From: Lautropia sp.
Lineage (GTDB): Bacteria > Pseudomonadota > Gammaproteobacteria > Burkholderiales > Burkholderiaceae_E
Direction of reading: 5' to 3'
NCBI GenBank assembly: GCA_030528325.1
Contig: JAUMZD010000008.1
Coordinates: forward strand, 1 to 64,000
Length of the DNA stretch: 64,000 nucleotides
The translations under genes were made by a program, and so were the position numbers. Below, one piece after another: positions 8,506 to 16,536 of the stretch; position 1 is the stretch's first letter; every line of letters begins with the position of its first letter. The notes beneath the pieces were generated by a model. It was given only the letters and a program-made list of their open reading frames with translations. It made no database searches and was not told the origin of the DNA.

Positions 8506-10019
8506 CGAACGTGCTTGAACATCTGGCGCAGGGTTTTGGCGTGGCCTTCACGCCGCTGAACCTGACGGTGGCGGCCCTGGGATCCTTCTTTGGTACCGTC
8601 GTGGGCGTGCTGCCGGGGCTGGGGCCGATCAACGGCATCGCGATGCTGATTCCGATCGCCTTCGCCATGAACCTGCCGCCCGAGACGGCGCTGATCCTGC
8701 TGGCTGCGGTCTATGTGGGCGCTGAGTATGGTGGCCGGATCACCTCGATCCTGATCAACGTGCCGGGCGAGGCGGCGTCGGTGATGACGGCGCTCGACGG
8801 CTATCCGCTGGCTCGACAGGGGCTGGGCAGCGTGGCGCTCTCGCTGTCGGCCTGGGCCTCCTTCGTGGGCTCGCTGGTGGCCTTTTTCGGGATCCTGGTC
8901 TTTGCGCCGATGCTGGCGCAATGGGCGCTGGCTTTCGGCCCGGCCGAGTATTTCGTGCTGATGGTCTTTGCCTTCTGCTGCCTGACAGGTTTGCTGGGCA
9001 ATGATCCGATCAAGGGCATTCTTGCCACGGTGATCGGACTGGCCATCTCGGTGGTGGGGGTCGATGCGAACTCGGGTGTCTACCGCTACACCTTCGATTC
9101 GCCGAACCTGTCGGATGGTATCGACTTCGTCGTCGTCGTGATCGGCGTTTTTGCCATCAGCGAGCTGATGCAGATGCTGGAACATGTCGTGGGCGGGATG
9201 TCGGTCAAGGTGCCTGACAGTGGTCGCAAGCTGTTCAGCCTGGGAGAGCTGAAGTTCACGCTGCCCAGCGTCACGCGCAGCAGCCTGACCGGTTTCGGTC
9301 TGGGCGTGCTGCCGGGGGCCGGGGCCAGTGTGGCTTCGGCCATCGCCTATGCCAACGAGAAGCGCATCAACGAGCAGAAGGACCCTGACGCCCGCTTCGG
9401 TGAAGGGGACATGCGGGGACTGGCAGCGCCCGAGGCTGCCAACAATGCGGCCGCCATCGGTTCCTTCATCCCGATGCTGACACTCGGCGTGCCCGGTTCG
9501 GGGACGACGGCCGTGATGATGGGGGCGCTGACGCTCTACAACATCACGCCCGGGCCAGTGTTGTTCGATGCCCAACCGGATCTGGTCTGGGGCCTGATCG
9601 CCTCGCTGGCGGTGGCGAACGTGATGCTGTTCATCATGAACGTGCCGCTGGTGCGGGTCTTTGCCAGCATCCTGTCGATTCCGCCGTGGCTGCTGGTGCC
9701 CATCATCATCACCGTCAGCGTCATTGGCGTCTATTCGATCAATGCCACGCAATTCGACCTGCTGATGGTCGTGGCCATCGGTGTGCTCGGTTATTTCATG
9801 CGCAAGGCCAGCATGCCGATGGCACCGCTGATCCTGGGTGTGGTGCTGGGCGGCATGATGGAACAGAACCTGCGACGGGCGCTCGCCATTTCGAACGGGG
9901 ACATCGGCATCCTGTTCGGGAGCCCCGTCACGGTCAGTTTCTGGGTGCTGGCCGTGGCGGTGTTCGTGGTGCCACTGCTCTACAAGCGATTCAAGCGTGG
10001 CGTGCTGCCCGTGGATTGA
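8502..10019 (+). CDS. tctA: Tripartite tricarboxylate transporter large membrane subunit TctA
   Basis: The large permease subunit, about 505 residues and the normal TctA length, with roughly 12 helices. Family motifs include FFGTVVGVLPGLGPINGIA near the N-terminus, YGGRITSILINVPGEAASV, and the second repeat GFGLGVLPGAGASVAS plus IPMLTLGVPGSGTTAVMMGA. I start it at the GTG at 8502, which overlaps the tctB stop. The frame is open further upstream but that part is antiparallel noise within tctB. Confidence 0.93.
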   Translation: MTNVLEHLAQGFGVAFTPLNLTVAALGSFFGTVVGVLPGLGPINGIAMLIPIAFAMNLPPETALILLAAVYVGAEYGGRITSILINVPGEAASVMTALDGYPLARQGLGSVALSLSAWASFVGSLVAFFGILVFAPMLAQWALAFGPAEYFVLMVFAFCCLTGLLGNDPIKGILATVIGLAISVVGVDANSGVYRYTFDSPNLSDGIDFVVVVIGVFAISELMQMLEHVVGGMSVKVPDSGRKLFSLGELKFTLPSVTRSSLTGFGLGVLPGAGASVASAIAYANEKRINEQKDPDARFGEGDMRGLAAPEAANNAAAIGSFIPMLTLGVPGSGTTAVMMGALTLYNITPGPVLFDAQPDLVWGLIASLAVANVMLFIMNVPLVRVFASILSIPPWLLVPIIITVSVIGVYSINATQFDLLMVVAIGVLGYFMRKASMPMAPLILGVVLGGMMEQNLRRALAISNGDIGILFGSPVTVSFWVLAVAVFVVPLLYKRFKRGVLPVD

Positions 10020-10039
10020 GGGCGTCTTCTGGCAGGGCT

Positions 10040-10062
10040 TGCGCCACGGCTGCCGTGGCGCA
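10040..10062 (+). terminator. Strong hairpin after tctA
   Basis: TGCGCCACGG, a three-base loop CTG, then CCGTGGCGCA: a perfect 10-bp stem starting 21 bases after the tctA stop. There is no T-run on either side, so it may be an mRNA-stabilising 3' hairpin or a weak terminator. Confidence 0.5.
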
Positions 10063-10217
10063 GGGCCGGGGTCGGTCTGCTTCTTCAGGCGCGCCCATGC
10101 GCCCTATGCGTCACCTGCCTCAGATGCGTGTGGCGCTGTCGGGCGGGTGAAGGTCGCACAGGGCGGGGGGCCGGTGAAGCCGGTGAAAGAGGCAGAATGA
10201 CGAGTCAGGGAGCGTGA

Positions 10218-11276
10218 ATGAGCAAGCCAGTTGCCGTGTTGCTGGGATTGGGGCTGGCCCTGCTGGGAGCACAGCTTGCGCTGTGGCTGAACATGCCGCT
10301 GCCCTGGCTGCTGGGCCCGCTGATCCTCACGGCCGTCACCCGCATGTCGGGCCTGCAGAGTCGCTGCCTGCCCGAGGTCAACAAGTTCGGGCGCTGGGTG
10401 ATCGGCCTGTCGCTGGGTCTGTACTTCTCGCCCGAGGTGGTGGCCCATCTGGCCCGGCACTGGCCGTTGATCCTCTTCGGCATGAGCTATGCGATGCTGC
10501 TGGCAGCCATCGGCTGCTGGGTGTATCACCGCTTCGGCGGGCTGGATCTGCGCACGGCCTGGTTCGCGGCGGCCATCGGCAGTGCCAGCGAAATCGCCAA
10601 CATGGCCGAGCGAAATGGCGCCCGGGTCGATCAGGTGGCTTCGGCCCACAGCATGCGCGTGCTGCTGATCGTCATGACGGTGCCCTTCGCCTTCCAGTGG
10701 TGGGTCGGCGACCTGCAGCCACGGCCGACCGGGCGGGACGTGAGCCTTTCAGGGCTGGCGATGCTGGTGCCTGCCAGTCTGGCTGTCGTGTGGCTCTTCC
10801 AGCGCTTCAGGGCCCCCAACGCCTGGATGCTGGGCGCGCTCTTCTGTGCCATGACGCTGGGCGTCATGGGGGTACGGTTGACGGCCATGCCCGAATGGCT
10901 GTCGGCTGCCGGACAGCTGGCGATCGGCTGGTCGCTGGGTGACAAGTACCGGCCGGACTTCCTGCGCTCGGCGCCGCGGCTGCTCTCGGTGGTCAGCCTG
11001 CTGTCGGTCGTCTTCATCAGCGTGTCGGCACTGATCGGCTGGGGGCTGGCCATGTTGACGGGCCTGCCACCGGCCACCCTGATCCTGTCCCTCACGCCTG
11101 GCGGCATCGCCGAGATGACGATCACGGCCAAGGTGCTGGGTCTTGGCGTGCCACTGGTGACGGCCATGCAGGTGATGCGGATGTTGGCCGTGGTCTTCGG
11201 TACCGAATGGCTGTATCGCCGTTTCATTCGACCGCGTGAACGACAGGTGATATGTCCGTCAGGTAACACGCATTGA
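10218..11276 (+). CDS. AbrB-family membrane protein (ammonia monooxygenase-like, putative transporter or regulator)
   Basis: A polytopic membrane protein of 352 residues with two homologous halves, matching the AbrB family PF05145, which is unrelated to the DNA-binding AbrB. The N-terminal half has NMPLPWLLGPLILTAVTRM and FGRWVIGLSLGLYFSPEV. The C-terminal half has RAPNAWMLGALFCAMTLGV and LSLTPGGIAEMTITAKVLG, the signature of the family. Such genes often adjoin TctABC systems, as here. The biochemical role is unknown; transport or modulation of the adjacent carboxylate carrier is inference. Confidence 0.85.
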   Translation: MSKPVAVLLGLGLALLGAQLALWLNMPLPWLLGPLILTAVTRMSGLQSRCLPEVNKFGRWVIGLSLGLYFSPEVVAHLARHWPLILFGMSYAMLLAAIGCWVYHRFGGLDLRTAWFAAAIGSASEIANMAERNGARVDQVASAHSMRVLLIVMTVPFAFQWWVGDLQPRPTGRDVSLSGLAMLVPASLAVVWLFQRFRAPNAWMLGALFCAMTLGVMGVRLTAMPEWLSAAGQLAIGWSLGDKYRPDFLRSAPRLLSVVSLLSVVFISVSALIGWGLAMLTGLPPATLILSLTPGGIAEMTITAKVLGLGVPLVTAMQVMRMLAVVFGTEWLYRRFIRPRERQVICPSGNTH

Positions 11277-11810
11277 AGCTCGTTTCCATCTGATACCGCT
11301 CGTATCAGCTTGGGCAGGGTAGGCTGTTCGTCGGCTCTGGCCGAACAGTTTGGTGCCGACATTTATTACATCTGTACGTCGGGTTTACGCGAGAGACCCT
11401 TTAGGCCGCTTCGGTCTTGTGCTACGGCCTTTGACATCTCGTGTCAGTATAGAGGTGGGAATCATCGCAGGGATGAGCATCCTGGCCTCATGGCAGACCG
11501 TTCGTCGGTGCCTCGAGGCGCCGGAAGCGTGCATCCACTGCATCGGTAAGTTCGGTGCAGAAGCAGTCGATGGTTCCAGGAAACGCCTACCGATGGAACC
11601 AGTCACCTGGAATCAGCCTCGTCCTGTTTCATCATCATGGCGTGAACCCGTCATCAGGCACTGACAGGCTCGGCAGCCTGAAGGGGGCAGAGGGGACATC
11701 GGCATGGCCGCGGAGGCTGGTGATTGCCAGCCAGGGAACCGGCTCGCAGCCCAAGGCCTGCCTTCGTCGGCGCGGCAGCATGGTTAGTTGCCATATCGTA
11801 GTATGATCGC
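11277..11810. other. 534-base stretch without a convincing gene; contains palindromes
   Basis: Three overlapping short frames exist, but none has a protein-like composition or a clear ribosome-binding site. Two operator-like palindromes stand out: CTGATAC-CGCTC-GTATCAG at 11290-11308 and TGACA-TCTCG-TGTCA at 11432-11446. A longer inverted pair is GGTTCC at 11572-11577 with GGAACC at 11595-11600. The bases just before the MarR gene include TATGAT at 11802-11807, a possible -10. Confidence 0.45.
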
Positions 11811-12320
11811 ATGATGGAAATTGATCTTGAGCCTAAATATCTGGCCCTGTTCACCGAAGCAGAACGCCAGGATCTGCCTGACCTCGACAGCCTCCGGCTG
11901 TGCTTCCAGGCACTGTCCCTGTCTTCCCTGATCGAGCGTGAAGGCGCAGCGCTGCTGGCACCTCATGGCCTGTCGGAAGGGCGCTTCGTCCTGCTGTCGC
12001 TGCTCGAGCCGCACAAGGAAGGCTTGCCGCCGCATGTGCTGGCCGATCAGGCCGGCGTGGCCCGCGCAACCATCACCGGGCTGGTCGATGGCATGGTGCG
12101 TGACGGCATGGTCGAGCGCCACGGCAACCCCAGGGATCGTCGTTCGAACCTGGTCCGCCTCACCCGCAAGGGGCGTCAGCTGGCGAAGAAGGTGTTCGTC
12201 CAGCAGGGGCGCTGGTTTGGTGGCCTCTTTGCCTCGCTCTCGACCAATGAGCGGCGCCAGCTCACCAAGATGCTGAGCAAGCTGTCAGCCGACATCCGGG
12301 AGCAGGTTGCCGATGTCTGA
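11811..12320 (+). CDS. MarR-family transcriptional regulator
   Basis: A 169-residue protein with the winged-helix MarR fold. Residues about 50-145 include EGRFVLLSLLE, the recognition-helix region QAGVARATITGLVDGMVRDGMVER, split here by family alignment, and the wing NPRDRRSNLVRLTRKG (DxRSxxVxLTxKG). It probably acts as a homodimeric repressor responding to a small ligand. The target is not clear. The ATG at 11811 is followed by a second ATG, and no strong ribosome-binding site precedes it. The palindromes at 11290 and 11432 are candidate operators, but that is inference. Confidence 0.85.
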   Translation: MMEIDLEPKYLALFTEAERQDLPDLDSLRLCFQALSLSSLIEREGAALLAPHGLSEGRFVLLSLLEPHKEGLPPHVLADQAGVARATITGLVDGMVRDGMVERHGNPRDRRSNLVRLTRKGRQLAKKVFVQQGRWFGGLFASLSTNERRQLTKMLSKLSADIREQVADV

Positions 12321-12626
12321 GCAACGGCTGTTCGCCCGCTAAGGAGCTTGGGCTGTCAGGTCGGGAAGGTGCGCGTCCGAGGGACGTGCCGATGGTCTTC
12401 GTGCGTGCCTGGCAGTCCTGTGCTGTGTGAATGGCATCGGATGACGCCTCTGTGGGGCTCGTCCTGTGGGCCATCCGGGTGGCTTGGGAGGCCCGGGGAT
12501 CGATCCGTGTTCATGGTCAGGCCCCAGCCTGTTCGCTGGTGCCGGTTTTGGGCGGTTCCGTGTGGGAAGCAGCGTTGCAGCGGCCGTTGCACCGCCGCGT
12601 GATGGATCCTGCCGGATCGGGGCGGT
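12321..12626. other. Intergenic stretch between marR and zur
   Basis: No gene recognised. A fragment of the dispersed repeat arm, AAGGAGCTTGGGC, is at 12341-12353. The MarR and zur genes converge here. No clear bidirectional terminator was found. Confidence 0.4.
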
Positions 12627-13187
12627 TCAGACGGGGGAGGCACCCGGTGCTGCCGTGGCGCAGTGCTCGCAGCGTCCCTTGATCTCCAGGCTGCCGGCAG
12701 CGAAGCCGCTGCGTGTGCCGAACTGGTGGAGGGCGTGTGTCAGTGCGTGGATCACCTCGGTATCCCGGCATTCGGATGCCTGGCCACAATGCTCGCAGAT
12801 CAGCATGACCGGAAAACCATGATCGTGGTGATCATGATGGCCGTGGTGGCAGACGAGGAAGGTGCTGGTGGCGTCGATCTTGTGAACCAGCTCGTGCTCG
12901 ACCAGAAAGTCCAGCGTCCGGTAGATGCTCATCGGCGCGATGCCGGGTTTCTTCGCCTGCATTTCGGCCAGCAGGTCATAGGCTTTCATGCCGCCCGGGT
13001 GCTGTTGCAGCACGATCAGGACATCGATGCGCAGCGGGGTCAGATGCGCACCACGCCGATGGCAGTGGAGCAGCAGTTCCTCGATGAAGCGTTGATCTGC
13101 GACGGGCAGGCTGCCGATATGTTCGGACAGGGTTTCCCGGTTTGGTTGCCGTGTTCTTTCGGCGGCAGGTTTACGGACTGGCATCAA
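12627..13187 (-). CDS. zur: Zinc uptake regulator, Fur family
   Basis: A cytoplasmic Zn(II)-responsive repressor of the Fur superfamily, 186 residues. The winged helix spans about residues 35-100 (LTPLRIDVLIVLQ, then the recognition region SIYRTLDFLVEHELV). The dimer and metal domain follows, with CHHGHHDHHDHG, ICEHCGQ and a C-terminal CEHC, which supply His and Cys ligands for the regulatory and structural zinc sites. It is the last gene of the minus-strand zinc-acquisition cluster, 90 bases after the permease gene. This placement, more than sequence alone, favours Zur over Fur. Confidence 0.9.
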   Translation of the reverse strand: MMPVRKPAAERTRQPNRETLSEHIGSLPVADQRFIEELLLHCHRRGAHLTPLRIDVLIVLQQHPGGMKAYDLLAEMQAKKPGIAPMSIYRTLDFLVEHELVHKIDATSTFLVCHHGHHDHHDHGFPVMLICEHCGQASECRDTEVIHALTHALHQFGTRSGFAAGSLEIKGRCEHCATAAPGASPV

Positions 13188-13277
13188 GGCTGATACATCG
13201 AATGCTAATGTTCCAGTTTACCCTGCTTTGTTCTGGCCCGGGCCGATAGTTCCGAACCGTGTATCGGTATCGGCAAA

Positions 13278-14192
13278 TCAGCCGGCGGCCGTGCTGCGCC
13301 GCAGGGCCGAGCCGAGGCCCAGTACCGACAGGCAGATGGCCACACAGGTGCCGCTGGGCCAGTCCATCTGCCACGACAGGGCCAGCCCGGCAGCACAGGC
13401 GCCGGTGGCCATCACGCAGCTGCCGGGCACCGACAGGCCGTGTCGGTGCCAGAGTGAGGGGCCGATCAGCAGGGCGAAAACCAGATACAGGCCCAGGACA
13501 GGTACGGCCAGACTCATGGCCAGCGCGAACACGGGGTAGAAGAGGGCATCGTGCCAGCCCGAGGCCGGATGACGCCCATGCCGGTAGCTGATCAGCAGGA
13601 TCAGGGCGCTCACCGACCCCAGCCACAGCACGGGAGGCCACGATGCCCACAGCACATCGGCTGCCAGCAGCGTGTCGAGCTGTTCGCGTCCGTGTGGATC
13701 GGTCGACGCCATCAGCAGGGCAGTGCTGGCCGCTGCCACGTAGACGAGGCCGATCAGGGCCTCCCGCTGGCCGGGCACGCGGCGGGCCAGCAACCAGACG
13801 ATCAGGGCCCCGAGGCTGGCAAAGATCGTGGGCAGCAGCAGCGGCAGTATCGAAGCGGGGTCGCCCAGCCAGTCGAGCATGCCGTCGGCCGCTGGCCATG
13901 ACCCGTCCGATGTGTGTCCGGTCACCGGATCATGGTCGTGATGGTGTGCATGATCCCCATGCCCATGATCGTGGTCGTGGCCGTGATGATCATGCGCATG
14001 GCCATGCATCAGCCCGTGTCCGTGCGCGGTCAGCAGGTGGGCTGCCAGTGCACCGCAGGCCGCCACCTGGGCCACGGCCAGGTCGATGAAGATCACGCCC
14101 CGGGTCAGCACCTGATGTCCCAGCGGCACCAGTGCAAGGCAGCCGAAGAGCAGGGCCGCGACCGGGGCGGCCAGCCACCCGAGATCAGGCAC
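13278..14192 (-). CDS. znuB: Zinc/metal ABC transporter permease with His-rich loop
   Basis: An inner-membrane permease of the ZnuB/AztB (ABC-3) family, 304 residues with about 8-9 helices. N-terminal RGVIFIDLAVAQVAACGALA is the family signature (xxFxGxxLAQxAAxGxA-like). Residues about 58-95 are a hydrophilic insert made almost only of His, Asp and Gly (for example HGHAHDHHGHDHDHGHGDH), far longer than the usual loop and probably a zinc-capture tract. The start overlaps the end of the binding-protein gene by eight bases. No ABC ATPase gene accompanies it in this window. Confidence 0.88.
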   Translation of the reverse strand: MPDLGWLAAPVAALLFGCLALVPLGHQVLTRGVIFIDLAVAQVAACGALAAHLLTAHGHGLMHGHAHDHHGHDHDHGHGDHAHHHDHDPVTGHTSDGSWPAADGMLDWLGDPASILPLLLPTIFASLGALIVWLLARRVPGQREALIGLVYVAAASTALLMASTDPHGREQLDTLLAADVLWASWPPVLWLGSVSALILLISYRHGRHPASGWHDALFYPVFALAMSLAVPVLGLYLVFALLIGPSLWHRHGLSVPGSCVMATGACAAGLALSWQMDWPSGTCVAICLSVLGLGSALRRSTAAG

Positions 14193-15225
14193 CGGTGTCC
14201 TCCCGGTCTGCTCCTGTCGATCCTGTCCGGGCGCGGGCAGCCGTCAGCTGATCCAGGATGCGCTGGAACAGGCTCGTCAGATCAGGTGCCTCACCGTCCT
14301 GGCCTTCGGTGGGGCTGGCGGGCAGGTGCAGTACCGGTGGCTGCTTCGGCAGTTGCTGGCTCAGCCACCGGGAGGGCCGGGTGTCCTGATAGAGGGCGGT
14401 CACGATGGCCTCAGGTGCCTGATGCTTCGTGGCCGACAGCACCCGTTGCAGGTGGCCCGGTGTGGGTGGCAGGCCCGGCTTCGGTTCCAGGTCGGCCACC
14501 GGCTCGATGCCCAGCCACTGCCACAGATAGGCAAAGGTTCCGTGCTGTACCACGACGGCCATGCCTTGCAGCGCGGCACGCTGTTGCTGCCAGCGGGTGA
14601 GTTCTGCCTGCCAGTGTGCCTGCCAGCGCTCATGTCGCTGTCCGATCGCCTCGGCTTCGGCTGGCAGCAGCTTCTGAAGCCGCCGGCTCAGCGCACCGGC
14701 CACGGTGGCGATGCGTTCGGGATCCAGATGCAGATGTGGATTGCCTTCCGGGTGGACGTCACCGTCGAACGGGGTGACCAGCCCCTCATGCCCGCCGATC
14801 AGGCGCACATGCGAGGCTGCATAGAACATGCCGGGGGAACCATCCTGCACGGCAGGGTTGCCGGCCCGGCGCTGGAGCATCGGCAGCCAGCCGGCCTCCA
14901 GCGCGGCGCCGGTGCACACGGCCAGATCGGCCCGTCGCAACGCGGCGATCAGGCTGGGGCGTGCCTCGATGTGGTGTGGGTCCTGACGGGCATGGGTCGC
15001 GCTGCGGATGTCGGCATCCGGCTTCAGCACGCGCACCAGCGCGGCCCATTCCGGTTCACAGGCAAAGACCTGAAAGGCCTGGGCGCTCTGGGGGATCGCT
15101 AGCACCGGGGCTGCCACCAGCATGGCTGCCCAGCCTGCACGGTTGGTGAAGGCATGGAGGCCTAGGAGCTTGGGCGGCAGGAAAGTCGCGGGCTGCCGGC
15201 CTGTTGCGGGGGCGGATGATTGCAT
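14185..15225 (-). CDS. znuA: Periplasmic zinc-binding protein of ABC transporter (ZnuA/AztC-like)
   Basis: A cluster A-I metal-binding protein, 346 residues. Family motifs are FACEPEWAALVRVL at the mature N-terminus, VHPEGNPHLHLDPERIA (the metal-ligand His stretch) and VVVQHGTFAYLWQWLGI. The start at 15225 is supported by AGGA overlapping the upstream stop. The signal peptide holds an insert: after MQSSAPATG come RQPATFLPPKLLG residues encoded by the dispersed palindromic repeat, then the hydrophobic core ending SAQA. It lacks the long His-rich loop of ZnuA; the His tract is instead in the permease and the two upstream proteins. It is coupled to the permease by an 8-base overlap. Confidence 0.9.
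   Translation of the reverse strand: MQSSAPATGRQPATFLPPKLLGLHAFTNRAGWAAMLVAAPVLAIPQSAQAFQVFACEPEWAALVRVLKPDADIRSATHARQDPHHIEARPSLIAALRRADLAVCTGAALEAGWLPMLQRRAGNPAVQDGSPGMFYAASHVRLIGGHEGLVTPFDGDVHPEGNPHLHLDPERIATVAGALSRRLQKLLPAEAEAIGQRHERWQAHWQAELTRWQQQRAALQGMAVVVQHGTFAYLWQWLGIEPVADLEPKPGLPPTPGHLQRVLSATKHQAPEAIVTALYQDTRPSRWLSQQLPKQPPVLHLPASPTEGQDGEAPDLTSLFQRILDQLTAARARTGSTGADREDTGA
15161..15200. repeat. Dispersed palindromic repeat, copy 2 (half element inside znuA)
   Basis: TAGGAGCTTGGGCGGCAGG followed by AAAGTCGCGGGCTGCC, read on the minus strand as codons for QPATFLPPKLLG in the znuA signal peptide. Only one arm is present; the far side (CTGTTGCGGGGGCGG) no longer matches. The orientation relative to the gene and the reading frame are the same as in tctC. 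Confidence 0.85.
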
Positions 15226-15234
15226 GGATGCGTC

Positions 15235-16521
15235 CTAGAACGAATGGGCGCCATGGGCCCCGAAGCTGATCACATACTGCAATTGCACGCTTCGCTTCAC
15301 GGGCGTGATGCCGCGTGCGTCATGCTGGTGCGTGTACTGCAGACGCAGGCTCTGCAGATGTGAGGGCTTCCAGGCCAGCATCACGCTGCGTTCACGCAGG
15401 CGGCCTGCATGGAAATGATCGCCGTGCGGCATCTGCACCGACAGCCGGTCCAGCCGCAGCCCCGTCTCCCAGTTGGGCGCAAAGCGCCAGACCGCGCTCA
15501 GATAATGGGCGCTGTTGGTCTGGCTGCTGTGGGCGTAGGGGCCGAGATCGGTGATCCGGGCGTACTCCCAGCTCAGCCGAAGTTGCCGTTCCCGGTTGTT
15601 GCCGTCGGGGGCCCACTTCCAGGTGAGATCCGTGAGCCACAGGTTGCGACCGCTGAAGGCGGCACCGTGGGCATGCACATGTCCTTCGTGGCTGTGATCA
15701 TGATCGTGGTCGTGACCATGGTCGTGCTCATCCTCACCCGAGGCATCACGCCGGTTCTTCAGCCAGGCGATGCCGGCCTGCCAGCTGTGCGAGGCATTCA
15801 GGTCGCCGCCGATCCGCGCCGACAGCACCATCGCGGCCGGGTTCCGGTCGCGCGTCCCGGCCGTGGCCGCCTGAACCAGCTGCTGCCCCCGGAACACTTC
15901 GGCCCCCAGGCGCAGATACAGGTCGGCAGGCGCCGTCCAGTTCAGGCGAGCCCCATCATCGAACCAGTGTCCGCCCAGAAAGGCGCGGTAGAGAAGGGGG
16001 CGCTCGACGAAATCGTCGGCATGGGGATGCTGCTCGTTCAGGTAACCGATCTGCGAGGCGAAGCGTCCAGCCCGGAGGTCGAGCCCGGAGGGCAGCGAAC
16101 GGGTCTGCAGCCACAGCTCTTCCAGCTCGGTCTCCAGATCGTCGTGATGGTGATGGGCGGCGAAGGTTATCTGGGCATCCAGATGACGGGTGACCGGGCC
16201 TGTCAGCGACAGGTCGCTGTGACCCAGTGCCAGACCCTGTTCACGGCTGCCGAGAGCAGGCGCCCGGGAGGTGGCGGCCACGTCCAGCACCACACCCCAT
16301 TGCCAGCCACCGGGCAGCTGCCCGGCGCTGAAGGAAGGCGCTGACGCGCGACCCGGAGTGGCCGGATCGTCGAGGGAGGCGGCCGATTGAGCCTGCACGG
16401 CGGCCAGCGGGAGGAGCCCTGCCAGAACGGCTGCCAGACCCGGCATCCGGCGGGGCCGGCTCTGCCCCGGGCGAGCCCGGGATCCGCCCGCGTTCATGGA
16501 CGACATGACGAAGGTGCGCAT
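15235..16521 (-). CDS. Outer-membrane beta-barrel protein, zinc-cluster associated, His-rich
   Basis: A 428-residue exported protein with a signal peptide near residues 28-45 (LAAVLAGLLPLAAVQAQ) and alternating beta-strand pattern. It ends in phenylalanine (AHSF), as outer-membrane barrels do. A loop around residues 264-285 is packed with His and Asp (EDEHDHGHDHDHDHSHEGH), and another HHHH lies near residue 120. The position between the AztD-like lipoprotein and the binding-protein gene suggests a zinc-regulated porin. AAGGAG overlapping the upstream stop favours the start at 16521, although ATGs at 16506 and 16497 are possible. Confidence 0.75.
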   Translation of the reverse strand: MRTFVMSSMNAGGSRARPGQSRPRRMPGLAAVLAGLLPLAAVQAQSAASLDDPATPGRASAPSFSAGQLPGGWQWGVVLDVAATSRAPALGSREQGLALGHSDLSLTGPVTRHLDAQITFAAHHHHDDLETELEELWLQTRSLPSGLDLRAGRFASQIGYLNEQHPHADDFVERPLLYRAFLGGHWFDDGARLNWTAPADLYLRLGAEVFRGQQLVQAATAGTRDRNPAAMVLSARIGGDLNASHSWQAGIAWLKNRRDASGEDEHDHGHDHDHDHSHEGHVHAHGAAFSGRNLWLTDLTWKWAPDGNNRERQLRLSWEYARITDLGPYAHSSQTNSAHYLSAVWRFAPNWETGLRLDRLSVQMPHGDHFHAGRLRERSVMLAWKPSHLQSLRLQYTHQHDARGITPVKRSVQLQYVISFGAHGAHSF

Positions 16522-16536
16522 GAGCGGGTCGGCTCC

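Noticed and set aside
12348..12682. Short plus-strand frames between marR and zur
   Set aside because: They overlap each other and zur, with no motifs.
13900..14030. Repeated CATG/GTGGTCGTGG-like DNA that looks like a short tandem array
   Set aside because: It encodes the His/Asp tract of the zinc permease; the periodicity comes from His-Asp-His-Gly codons. The same holds for 15670-15740 and 47220-47360.
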